A stretch of DNA of 64,000 nt from an uncultured Acidimicrobiales bacterium (GTDB lineage: Bacteria; Actinomycetota; Acidimicrobiia; Acidimicrobiales; SZUA-35). This document shows, one piece after another, positions 1-8,042 of this stretch. Location: assembly GCA_938021675.1 (NCBI GenBank), contig CALIFY010000052.1, positions 1-64,000 of the forward strand. Direction: 5' to 3'. Every line of letters starts with the position of its first letter. Within the stretch, counting starts at the first letter, position 1. The notes beneath the pieces are model-generated. The model saw only the letters and a list, made by a program, of their open reading frames with translations. It ran no database searches and had not been told where the DNA came from. A program made the position numbers and the translations under genes.

Positions 1-309
1 CCGGTCCCCGGCCCGACGACGGGAGCTGCCTTTGGATTGGGTGTCAGGCCGACACAGCGGAAGGTTGGTTCCTGTGTTGAGTGCGTTTAGGAAAGAATGT
101 GGTCATCTTCGAGTTAGGTTTTGATGTAACAGCATGATCAACAATTCAACTAAATAGTCAACGACTACCTGGCCGGCATGTTGTGGTTGTCGATACATCT
201 AGATCGCGCGTGACAGTCGTAAAGTGATCATCTATTGTCCTCAGAAGGGACCTCTCTTCGTCGTCGACGAAGTCAGCGCGATTTGAGTTAATGCGAGCTG
301 AGATAAAGG
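1..309. other. Intergenic, AT-rich upstream region
   Basis: No gene is recognised here. Positions about 60-300 are visibly more AT-rich (near 45 percent GC by eye) than the rest of the window. The region presumably carries the promoter of the prolyl-oligopeptidase locus that follows, but no convincing -35/-10 pair could be fixed. The compositional drop just before an accessory-looking locus could mark acquired DNA; that is inference. Confidence 0.4.
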
Positions 310-360
310 GTGTCACCCCATATCGAAACCGCCCAAATAGAAACGGAGAATCTAGTATCC

Positions 361-2418
361 ATGCTGCCCTACCCTCGCGCTCACCGGGAAGAGTACGTGG
401 CCAGGTTTCATGGAAAGAGAGCGGTGGATCAGTACCGTTGGCTTGAGGAGCGGCTGCATCCAAGGACCACCGAATGGGTGGCTGCACAAGACGTGCTTTG
501 TGATGATGTAGTGCGCGATTTAGGTGAAATCGATGCAATGAACAGTCGACTGCGACGCCTTCGGGAAACCGGCGAGGCGGGCGTTCCGATTTGGTGTGGT
601 GATCGTGCCTTCTTCGGTCGGCGTGAGTCAAACTCCCAGCAGGCATGTGTTCTGGTGCGGGAACCAGAAGGGGAGGAGCGAGTTCTCCTCGATCCCGACG
701 TGCTTTTCGCTAACGTCAACGGCTCGATTGTTGACTGGTTCCCAAGTCTTGATGGGAACAGGCTTGCTTACCTCCTTGTCGACGGTGCTGATGAGACCTC
801 CTCCCTATACGTCATTGATGTAGATACTTGTGAGCAACTGGACGGACCAATATCACGGACTGGAACCTCCGATGTCTCTTGGCTTCGCGGCGGGGAAAAG
901 TTCGTATATGTGCGGGAGGAAGGTGCGTCGACTCAAGGGTCGTCCAAGCGTGTACTCCTCCACACGGTTGGCGCCGATCCGGATGTCACCGACGTGGAAA
1001 TAGTTGGCAGCGACTTGAGCGAGGGCAATAGCTACTGGTTCGGAGCCAGCTCTGAAGGGGATTGGCTTACGATTCATGCTTCTTCAGGGACGACCACACA
1101 CACTGATGTGTGGCTTTCGGCCCTCACGTCCACCACCGTCGGGGAGCCCCAACCCGTCCAGCGTGATCTTGAGGCCTGGACACTGGCTTGGGTATCGCAA
1201 AACCAGCTCTACCTTCTCACCGACTATCAGGCGCCCCGGGGTCGGCTGTGTGTCGCCGACCCTCATGCCGTTCAGGTCGGCGATTGGGTTACTGTCGTTC
1301 CCCACGACCGGCAGGCCACCCTCAGCGATGCAGTTGTTCTCGATGACGGCATGATTCTTGCCTCGCACATCGTCGATGCTGGAAGCACCCTTTCCTGGTA
1401 TGGCGACAGCGGTCGTGGCGGCAAGGTCGGCGGATTGCGTCCCGGCACGATTTCGGCTCTGACGGCCCGGAACGACGGGGGACGTCAAGCTTGGATCAGC
1501 TATTCCGACTTCGTAACGCCAGAGATGGTCCTGACCTGGTCGGTCGACGAGCCGGACTCGGTACAGGTCTGGGCCGAGGCCCCCGGGTCGGTCGAACTGC
1601 CCGACATCGACGTGCAGGAACCTTGGTACCAGTCGGTAGACGGCACGCAAGTTCATGCATTCGTGGTTGCACGGACCGATGCACCTCCGGGGCCTCGGCC
1701 GACAGTACTAACCGGCTATGGCGGATTCAGCTCATCCCAAACCCCGGCCTACTCGGCCATGGCTCTGGCCTGGGTCGAAGCCGGCGGGGTGTGGGTCGTG
1801 GCCAATGTCCGGGGTGGATCCGAGTTTGGTGAAGAGTGGCATCAGGCCGGAATCAGAGCCAACAAGCAGCGTTCTTTTGATGACTTTGCTGCCGTTGCCA
1901 CCGGGCTGGTGGCTGATGGGTGGACCACCCAGGGCCGACTCGGCCTGATCGGAGCATCCAACGGGGGACTTCTGGTGGCGGCAACGATCATCCAGAATCC
2001 GGGAATTTGTGCTGCCGTCGTGTGTGCATCGCCGATACTGGACATGATTCGCTACGAGCGCTTTGGTATAGGGCACATCTGGAGCGACGAATACGGTTCA
2101 GCGGAAGTCGCCGAAGAGTTTGAATGGCTCAGCTCGTACTCGCCCTACCACCATGTCGAAAAAGGTGTCGAGTATCCCGCCACGCTCTTTACCGTTTCTG
2201 AATCTGATGAGCGAGTGGATCCGTTACATGCACGGAAAATGTGTGCTGCCATGCAGTACGCCACGAGTTCCAGCCGTCCGATCCTTCTTTGCCGGGACGA
2301 AGAAGGATCTCATGTTGCCAGAACTGTGAGTCAAGATGTGAGGCGATCTGGTGTGCAACTTGGGTTCCTTGCATGGTGTTTGGATCTCATGGAAGGATGC
2401 GCACCGCTTGTCGAGTGA
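361..2418 (+). CDS. Prolyl oligopeptidase family serine peptidase (S9A)
   Basis: Cytosolic Pro-specific serine peptidase of the POP fold: an N-terminal seven-bladed propeller that filters substrates by size, then an alpha/beta-hydrolase domain. The N-terminus has the family pattern (PYPRAHREE, then DQYRWLEE). The nucleophile is Ser533 in GASNGG, with Asp616 in SDERVDP and His651 in EEGSHVAR as likely partners. About 685 residues is the usual POP length. The ATG at 361 is chosen because the family start motif follows directly and GGAG lies upstream. A GTG at 310 in frame would add 17 residues. Unlike a typical housekeeping POP, it is followed 89 bases later by a 21-codon peptide gene and then a transporter. 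POP-type enzymes mature some RiPP precursors (for example FlaP for class III lanthipeptides), so a processing role is plausible. Plain oligopeptide degradation is the alternative. Confidence 0.9.
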   Translation: MLPYPRAHREEYVARFHGKRAVDQYRWLEERLHPRTTEWVAAQDVLCDDVVRDLGEIDAMNSRLRRLRETGEAGVPIWCGDRAFFGRRESNSQQACVLVREPEGEERVLLDPDVLFANVNGSIVDWFPSLDGNRLAYLLVDGADETSSLYVIDVDTCEQLDGPISRTGTSDVSWLRGGEKFVYVREEGASTQGSSKRVLLHTVGADPDVTDVEIVGSDLSEGNSYWFGASSEGDWLTIHASSGTTTHTDVWLSALTSTTVGEPQPVQRDLEAWTLAWVSQNQLYLLTDYQAPRGRLCVADPHAVQVGDWVTVVPHDRQATLSDAVVLDDGMILASHIVDAGSTLSWYGDSGRGGKVGGLRPGTISALTARNDGGRQAWISYSDFVTPEMVLTWSVDEPDSVQVWAEAPGSVELPDIDVQEPWYQSVDGTQVHAFVVARTDAPPGPRPTVLTGYGGFSSSQTPAYSAMALAWVEAGGVWVVANVRGGSEFGEEWHQAGIRANKQRSFDDFAAVATGLVADGWTTQGRLGLIGASNGGLLVAATIIQNPGICAAVVCASPILDMIRYERFGIGHIWSDEYGSAEVAEEFEWLSSYSPYHHVEKGVEYPATLFTVSESDERVDPLHARKMCAAMQYATSSSRPILLCRDEEGSHVARTVSQDVRRSGVQLGFLAWCLDLMEGCAPLVE

Positions 2419-2495
2419 GCAGAATTTCCCGGTGACGTTGGTGACGGAAGCGTCGAGCGAACTTCTCGTTGAGCTATTTCCAAATCGACCGTGTA

Positions 2496-2505
2496 AAGGA
2501 GGTGA
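2496..2505 (+). promoter_or_regulatory. Perfect Shine-Dalgarno of the 21-codon gene
   Basis: AAGGAGGTGA is a full-length complement of the 16S rRNA 3' end and lies at ideal spacing (5 bases from GGAGG to the ATG at 2508). No other start in the window has such a complete site. This is the main reason to treat the short ORF that follows as a real, strongly translated gene. Confidence 0.85.
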
Positions 2506-2507
2506 AA

Positions 2508-2573
2508 ATGAAGAAAAAAGTAACGAACACCCAGAAGACCATTCGGACCACGACTCCGTACGTGGCTAGCTGA
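2508..2573 (+). CDS. 21-residue peptide, candidate RiPP precursor or signal peptide
   Basis: ATG preceded by a perfect ribosome binding site, 21 codons, TGA stop. The peptide begins MKKKVTNTQK, continues with Thr-rich sequence and ends TTTPYVAS. It has seven Thr, five Lys/Arg and one Pro, and no Cys, Asp, Glu or Trp. It is too short and polar for a signal peptide or a membrane toxin. The single Pro lies four residues from the C-terminus, so a Pro-specific endopeptidase such as the gene just upstream would cut before YVAS. It sits between that peptidase and an NTPase-TPR protein, with an MFS exporter beyond, and is followed 11 bases later by a stable hairpin. I do not recognise the family. Alternatives are a leader peptide controlling the downstream genes or a small cationic protein with another role. 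Confidence 0.65.
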   Translation: MKKKVTNTQKTIRTTTPYVAS

Positions 2574-2584
2574 TTTGAAATAGG

Positions 2585-2620
2585 GGGTCAAGGAGCGCAG
2601 GTACCGGCGAGCCTTGACCC
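2585..2620 (+). terminator. Hairpin after the peptide gene (terminator or attenuator)
   Basis: GGGTCAAGG (2585-2593) pairs perfectly with CCTTGACCC (2612-2620). Inside, a short internal loop is followed by CGC/GCG. There is no T-run, so it may be a partial terminator, an attenuator or an mRNA-stabilising structure. Its place between a short abundantly translated gene and the next, larger gene is typical of precursor-peptide operons, where it sets a high precursor-to-enzyme ratio. Confidence 0.55.
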
Positions 2621-2683
2621 TCGGGCGAGTAGATGAAAGCAAAGATGAAAGCCTGTAGCCACGAAACGAGGTCGAGGAGCGCA

Positions 2684-5029
2684 ATGACCAGTACGAATAG
2701 CACCCATCAAAGTAGATCGCGTTGCCGAAGGTCATTGTTTGATGCTCTGGACAACGCCCATGATCTTGCTATCTCGACCAATGGCTACGTGGTGGTGAGC
2801 GGCAAATCCGGCAGCGGAAAGGTGGATACTGTCGCCGCCTGGCTAGAGGAGCGGCACCCATCTCGAGAGGTGATCGTCGAATGTGGAGACAAGGTTACCT
2901 CGGGCTACCTGGCCGGCTTCTTCGGCCTTGTTGAACGGTGTTTGGCCGAGGCCGAACGGGCTTGGCCAGAGATTGTCTCAGAACATCAGCAGTCGTTGAA
3001 ACGGCTCTTCCCGGACCGAGAGTCCGACGCCTTCACCGTTCCAAAGGACCTGACCGGTCTGGCCGTTCGGGAGGAGCGAACCCGTTTCTACCACCACGAG
3101 TACCAGGCCAAGCTCCTCAACGGTCTCCATGAGTTTCTGGCCGCGTACCTTGCCGCCAGTGATTCCCACGTCTCCCTCGTCATCGATAGGGCTGATCAGC
3201 TCTCGCCCACCGGCCGCCGTTTCCTGGAGATCGCGACGCGGCGGGGGCTTCTCGACCAGCACCTGCACCTGATGCTGCTGAGCGACGAGTCCGCCGACAT
3301 TACCTGGCGAGAGCATGGCCAGGAAGTCGTCTTTGACTTGCTGACGATCGAGGAGGCCAGCGACCTGCTAGGCCGCTGGTCGGCCGATCAGCTCACCGAC
3401 CGCATGGTGCGCGAACTCTGGCTTTGTTCAAAGGGCAACGCGGGCATGCTGTCGTCGCTCCTGACCTGTGTCGAAGCCGAAACGGCTTTTGCCTCCTACC
3501 TGACGAGCGAGACCCAGATCGACCTCTACCTGAGCCAGCTCGATCAGAGGTATCGGTTTGACATGCTTGCCGACTACGTTGCAAACCACTGCACCGACGA
3601 CGATCCAGTCGTCATGCGCAACTACGACACCTTCGACGCTGGAACCCGAGAGCGCCTTCACCGAGCGCAACTGCAGACGCTGGCAGATAGCCCCGATGAG
3701 GTGCGGCACCCGGTTCATCATTTGTCGCTCGGCGAAGCGTCAGACCAAGTGGTGGCGTTGGCGCCGATCTCGATCGCCCTTCAGGAGATCGGGCTGTACG
3801 ACACGTGGTTTGATCTATTCTCTCGATTCTGGTCCGACCCGCAGCTCAGGACGTTGCCTGGCGGCGGAGAGCTACACAATCTTGCCTACCTTCGGATGGC
3901 TTTTGTTCTCTATTCGCTTGGGTTGGCACCGACTTCGATTCGGTACCTTGAGTCGTTCTATCAACACTTCCCGCGTAGCCTCTTCACGCCAACGGTTCTG
4001 TATTCGCAGAGTATGGCCCATGGTCGCTACCAGGTGCCGCCCGATCTGGAAGAGGCCGAGAAGTATGCAACGCTCAACCTCGAAAAAATTGATTCGGAGT
4101 TCCTCGACCACCCAAAACATCCCTATATCAAGGTGTTTGCCGAGAACGCGTTGGCTTACATCCGGGCCCGGCAAGGGCGGCTCGATGAGTCGATGGAGCT
4201 ATGCACCCAAGGTTTCGACCGGATGCAGGACATCTACGGAGAGGATCGCTTCGCTCTCCACCAGTCGATCCTGATGTATAACACGGCGCAGATTTACGAG
4301 CTTTCGAGGAACTTCGAAAAGGCTCGGGAGGTGTACAGTCGCACGATCGAACTCGACCCGTACTACGGGGAGTACGCCAATGACATGGCGAATCTCTTAC
4401 AGCACCACGGTCAGACCGACGAGGCAATAGGTTTCTATTCGAAGGCGATTGAGTTGTGTCCGCCGTACTATGAGGCCCACCTGAACCGAGCGCGGCTGTA
4501 CTTCGAAACTGACGAATTTGATCTGGCCGAAGCCGACTACCTGCGGGTCATTGAACTACATCCGTCGGGTATTCAGGCCCACCTTGGTATGTCGGCGCTC
4601 TGTCTCCACCAAGATCGATGTGTTGAGGCAGTCGAGCACGCTGATCGGGCGATCTATCTCGAGCCGGCAAACGCTCAGGCGTGGAACAATCGAGGGCTAG
4701 GTCTCGCCCGACTGGAACGGTCAGCCGACGCGGAAGAGAGTTTCCAGGCTTCGGTCACCCACGATCCCAATCTGGCCGCCGGGTGGAGCAACCTTGCCGA
4801 GCTCTTGTTCTCCAGTGGGAAGCTCGACGACTGCCGGGGTTGTCTCGATGAAGCAATCGAGCTCTCGAACGATCCCGACTACTCCTACAACCGAGCGGTG
4901 TTAAACATCGAGGTGCAACAGTGGGACGACGCCCTGGCCGATGTTACCGAAGCGGAGCGCCGGGGCGGCGACGCTGAGGAGCTGACGGAGCTTCGGGTCA
5001 GGATCTCCGAAGCTATGGCAAGCGCGTGA
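2684..5029 (+). CDS. P-loop NTPase with C-terminal TPR repeats
   Basis: 781-residue cytosolic protein. Residues about 15-260 form an AAA/STAND-like NTPase: Walker A GKSGSGK at 40-46 and Walker B LVIDRAD around 165-170. The middle is helical without a recognised motif. From about residue 430 to 770 there are consecutive TPR units, with signatures such as AREVYSRTIELDP, AIGFYSKAIELCP and AEESFQASVTHDP. No DNA-binding HTH, kinase or peptidase domain is visible. The ATG at 2684 is preferred because GAGGAG lies 4 bases before it; an upstream in-frame ATG at 2633 lacks a site. It follows the 21-codon gene and precedes an exporter. TPR superhelices often bind short peptides, so a receptor, chaperone or maturation platform for the upstream peptide is possible but unproven. 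Confidence 0.8.
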   Translation: MTSTNSTHQSRSRCRRSLFDALDNAHDLAISTNGYVVVSGKSGSGKVDTVAAWLEERHPSREVIVECGDKVTSGYLAGFFGLVERCLAEAERAWPEIVSEHQQSLKRLFPDRESDAFTVPKDLTGLAVREERTRFYHHEYQAKLLNGLHEFLAAYLAASDSHVSLVIDRADQLSPTGRRFLEIATRRGLLDQHLHLMLLSDESADITWREHGQEVVFDLLTIEEASDLLGRWSADQLTDRMVRELWLCSKGNAGMLSSLLTCVEAETAFASYLTSETQIDLYLSQLDQRYRFDMLADYVANHCTDDDPVVMRNYDTFDAGTRERLHRAQLQTLADSPDEVRHPVHHLSLGEASDQVVALAPISIALQEIGLYDTWFDLFSRFWSDPQLRTLPGGGELHNLAYLRMAFVLYSLGLAPTSIRYLESFYQHFPRSLFTPTVLYSQSMAHGRYQVPPDLEEAEKYATLNLEKIDSEFLDHPKHPYIKVFAENALAYIRARQGRLDESMELCTQGFDRMQDIYGEDRFALHQSILMYNTAQIYELSRNFEKAREVYSRTIELDPYYGEYANDMANLLQHHGQTDEAIGFYSKAIELCPPYYEAHLNRARLYFETDEFDLAEADYLRVIELHPSGIQAHLGMSALCLHQDRCVEAVEHADRAIYLEPANAQAWNNRGLGLARLERSADAEESFQASVTHDPNLAAGWSNLAELLFSSGKLDDCRGCLDEAIELSNDPDYSYNRAVLNIEVQQWDDALADVTEAERRGGDAEELTELRVRISEAMASA

Positions 5030-5075
5030 GTCGACCCCTGCTTGCAGACCCGCCCCAAGCTTCTGCGGCAGACTC

Positions 5076-6338
5076 TTGAGGCCGACGGCACCCAAGCTGA
5101 ATCCGGTCCGGCGAATACTCTGGGCCTACGCCATCAGCCACTACGGCAACTGGTTCTTCAGAACCGGCATCATCTACGAGGCCTACACCAGTTCCCGGGG
5201 CTCGACCGCTGTACTCACACTGGCGATAGCGGTTGTGTACTGCCCGATCCTGGTTGGATCTCGGCTACTCACTCCGCTGGTCGATGGTGTAGAGATCAGA
5301 CGTCTGTTGATCGCTCTGGACCTGGTGCGGACTGCGGCGCTCGGTGTTCTGCTGCTCGTGGTCACAATTGGACCGGGTCTCACCAACCTCGCCTCACTCC
5401 TGACCTTGGCTGCGCTCAGCCTGGTAACACCGGTCTTTGCCTCGGCTCAGGTCGCGTTTCTGCGGAGGACGTTGCACGAGGAGGCGATCCAACCGGCGCT
5501 GTCCAAGATCGCGAGAATCGACTGGCTGACATTCGTGCTCGGCACAACGACCGGGCCGTTGTTACTCGAGATATCGACCATTCGTGAGCTGATCGTTTTG
5601 GACAGCATCACGTTCCTTATTTCGGCAGCGTTCCTGGTGGGGCTTGCCGTGGCACCGCCCGGTGGCGGTCAATCCCCGGGGGGCCTGTGGGAGCGCCGGC
5701 TCCCCTTGGGGCAGCAGACGAGACTGCTTTTGTGGTCGGTTTGGCTGCTAAACGTCGGAGCGGGGCTTATCAATGTGTACCCCTTCGTAGTCGTACAGGA
5801 GTTTTTGCAGGCCGGCCCCTACGAGTTGGGCGCTATCAATCTAGGAAACGGCATCGGGGGCATCATCGGCTCAACGCTCGTTGCCAGGTTTGGCGGTCGT
5901 CGGGTCGGGCCGTCGATCGCCTTCGGGGCCGGGGCGGTGGCGGTTTCCCTCTTTGCGATGACCATGACTGGCAATCTCGTGATGGCATTGCTGGCGAGCT
6001 CTTCGATGCTTCTGTCCGGCCAGATCTTTGCCGTTTCGATCCAATCAAAGATGTTGTCCAACGAGCCGGTGGATCGAGCCGCGCTGACATCGGGACGGTT
6101 CATGCTGGCAACATTTACCGGCACAATGACATCAGTCCTAATTTTCCTCGCTGCCACGTCAACGTGGGCGACGACGTCAACGTTTCATGGCTTGCTGGTA
6201 GGCGGTGCCCTCCTCTCGGCAGCATCGCTTGTGATCGTGATAAAGGCCCTAGGCTGGAACGTCAACGGTCGAGTTTCGGGGGGCTGGACCGCTGGTTCCG
6301 GGGCCTTAGACCGGCTCCAACGCATCGGGAAAGAGTAG
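5076..6338 (+). CDS. MFS transporter (EntS/MFS_3-like exporter)
   Basis: 420-residue integral membrane protein with about 12 hydrophobic segments in two halves; the second half begins near QTRLLLWSVWLLNVGAG. The N-terminus (WAYAISHYGNWFFRTG, with LTLAIAVVYCPILVGSRLLTPLVDG further on) is like the MFS_3 efflux subgroup that includes the enterobactin exporter EntS. Start is a TTG 47 bases after the NTPase-TPR gene with no strong ribosome site, so it probably belongs to the same transcript. The likely job is proton-driven export of a small product; in this context that would be the processed short peptide. The substrate cannot be read from the sequence. Confidence 0.8.
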   Translation: MRPTAPKLNPVRRILWAYAISHYGNWFFRTGIIYEAYTSSRGSTAVLTLAIAVVYCPILVGSRLLTPLVDGVEIRRLLIALDLVRTAALGVLLLVVTIGPGLTNLASLLTLAALSLVTPVFASAQVAFLRRTLHEEAIQPALSKIARIDWLTFVLGTTTGPLLLEISTIRELIVLDSITFLISAAFLVGLAVAPPGGGQSPGGLWERRLPLGQQTRLLLWSVWLLNVGAGLINVYPFVVVQEFLQAGPYELGAINLGNGIGGIIGSTLVARFGGRRVGPSIAFGAGAVAVSLFAMTMTGNLVMALLASSSMLLSGQIFAVSIQSKMLSNEPVDRAALTSGRFMLATFTGTMTSVLIFLAATSTWATTSTFHGLLVGGALLSAASLVIVIKALGWNVNGRVSGGWTAGSGALDRLQRIGKE

Positions 6339-6349
6339 GTCCAGTAGCA

Positions 6350-7240
6350 ATGCCATTTCAGCTAGCCGCGCTAGCAGCGGCGGCGATGTGGGCCACCGAT
6401 GGCCTTGTTGCATCCGGCCCAGCGACTCGTCTAGGTGGACCGCGTTTCGCAAGAATACGCATGATTTTTGTGTCGATCATCTTTGCTGCCGTAACCACCG
6501 CAACGGGTCAATGGTTCTTTAGTTCGTCTGCCGTCGCGCTGCTCGCCGTATCTGGGTTGGTTGGAATGCTCGTCGGCGATGCCGCGCTCTTTACCGCCTA
6601 CTCCAAAATCGGACCGCGGCGAACGTCGATGCTCTTCACCACCAATGCACCCATGGCCGCCATCATGGGAATGGTGTTCTTTGGTGAACGTTTCACCGCG
6701 TGGTCTGGCCTCGGCGCCGTAACGACACTAGTCGGCGTGTTCTTGGCGATTCACTACGGATCGTCGGCATCCACGTCGAACGCCTACGAACAGGTGCGAG
6801 GTTCCCTCGCGGCCGGTGTCGGTTGGGGACTGTTGGGCGCCTTCGGCCAGGCCGGTGGCGCCATCCTGGCCAAGCCGGTCGTTGAAGATGTCAGCGCTCT
6901 CGGCGCCGGGACCTGGCGAGCGCTGGTGGCAACGGTCGCACTGTGGGCGCTCGCGCCCCAGATGGATCGTATCGCAGGGTCACAGGACGGCGCAGTGCTT
7001 GCCCAACGAGATGTGGGGCTCTCGCTCGTGAGTGCCGTGGTGTCACAAGTGCTTGGGTTGACCCTGTTGCTCTACGCCTTGGGTCGCGGAGATGCTGGTG
7101 TCGTCACCATCTTGTTGGCGACCACGCCGGTGCTCATCCTCCCGATCCTGTGGCTTGTCACCGATGACCGCCCAGCCATCGGTGCCTGGATCGGTGCACT
7201 CGTAACCGTCGTCGGCGCCGCATTGCTCGTCGGTTGGTAG
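6350..7240 (+). CDS. EamA/DMT family permease
   Basis: 296 residues, ten predicted membrane helices in two EamA repeats (5+5), as in drug/metabolite transporters. It starts 12 bases after the MFS gene, so the two are probably co-transcribed. EamA proteins export amino acids, metabolites and, in Pseudomonas, the opine metallophore pseudopaline (CntI). Its 3' end overlaps the convergent ABC permease gene by 83 bases. It could therefore serve either the upstream peptide locus or the metallophore-type locus on the other strand; the sequence does not decide. Confidence 0.8.
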   Translation: MPFQLAALAAAAMWATDGLVASGPATRLGGPRFARIRMIFVSIIFAAVTTATGQWFFSSSAVALLAVSGLVGMLVGDAALFTAYSKIGPRRTSMLFTTNAPMAAIMGMVFFGERFTAWSGLGAVTTLVGVFLAIHYGSSASTSNAYEQVRGSLAAGVGWGLLGAFGQAGGAILAKPVVEDVSALGAGTWRALVATVALWALAPQMDRIAGSQDGAVLAQRDVGLSLVSAVVSQVLGLTLLLYALGRGDAGVVTILLATTPVLILPILWLVTDDRPAIGAWIGALVTVVGAALLVGW

Positions 7241-8042
7241 GAGCGGTCGGTTGCTCCAAGGCCCGACCGACGCTGGCGACCACATACCCGGTGATGACAA
7301 TGGCGGCGCCCGGCACCAAGGGGACCAGAGGGTGACGTTCCAGTTCGTCGATTCCTCGGGCCAGCATGGCTCCCCACTCGGCGGTCGGGGGTTGGGGCCC
7401 GAGACCGAGGAACGACAAACCGGAGAGCAGGAGCAGTTTCCCCGGGAACCGGAGGAAGGCATGGGCCATCAACGGCCGGGCGGCGTTTGGCAGGAGCGTC
7501 AGGCCGATGAACCGGATCGGCCCGACCCCGGTCACCTGAGCGGCCATGGCGTAGTCGGAGTTGAGCAGACGGCCGGCGATCTCGAACGACAGCCGGGCGA
7601 AGGGGAGCCAGCCGGCGATGATCACCGCGATGAGGAGGGTCATCAGGTTCGTTCCCAGGATCGACACCGCCACTAGTGCCACGACCACCTCCGGTATGGC
7701 TACGAGGGAGTCGGTGACGAGAACGAGGGTTGAGCCGACAGATCCACCCCGCCAGGCGGCGAACGTTCCGACCGCGGTGCCGATCACGGCTGTCGCCACC
7801 AGGGCGACGGTGGCCGCTCCGACGGTGATCAGCCCGCCGGCCACGACCCGACTCAGCAGATCTCGACCGAGTTCGTCGGTCCCGAGCGGGTTGATCATCG
7901 ATGGGCCGGCAAAGCGGTTGGTCAGATCGACAGCGGCTGGGTCGTTGGTGAGTACCCACCAGGCAAGGAAACCGACTCCTACCAGCCCAAGGCCGCAGCT
8001 GATCCGCCGCCGATGCCACAGCCCCATGGCTGACCGCGTCAT
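7158..8042 (-). CDS. Opp/Nik-type ABC importer permease (DppC-like)
   Basis: 294 residues, about six membrane helices, with the BPD_transp_1 core. The N-terminal region carries the DppC/NikC pattern NPLGTDELGRDLLSRVVAGG, and the EAA-like coupling loop lies around AAQVTGVGPIRFIGLTLLPNAARPL. It is last in the operon ATPase - binding protein - DppB - DppC and overlaps the DppB gene by 4 bases (ATGA). The C-terminal tail of about 30 residues is Arg/His-rich and is encoded in the region overlapping the convergent EamA gene, so it is probably not conserved. With its partner it forms the membrane channel for a peptide, nickel or metallophore substrate. Confidence 0.9.
   Translation of the reverse strand: MTRSAMGLWHRRRISCGLGLVGVGFLAWWVLTNDPAAVDLTNRFAGPSMINPLGTDELGRDLLSRVVAGGLITVGAATVALVATAVIGTAVGTFAAWRGGSVGSTLVLVTDSLVAIPEVVVALVAVSILGTNLMTLLIAVIIAGWLPFARLSFEIAGRLLNSDYAMAAQVTGVGPIRFIGLTLLPNAARPLMAHAFLRFPGKLLLLSGLSFLGLGPQPPTAEWGAMLARGIDELERHPLVPLVPGAAIVITGYVVASVGRALEQPTAPTNRRAMRRRRRLRVHRSRHRWLGGHR

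Noticed and set aside
5687-6349. Long open frame upstream of the EamA gene in its own frame
   Set aside because: It is out of frame with, and fully inside, the MFS gene; the sequence is Arg/Gly-rich and not family-like. The EamA gene starts at 6350.
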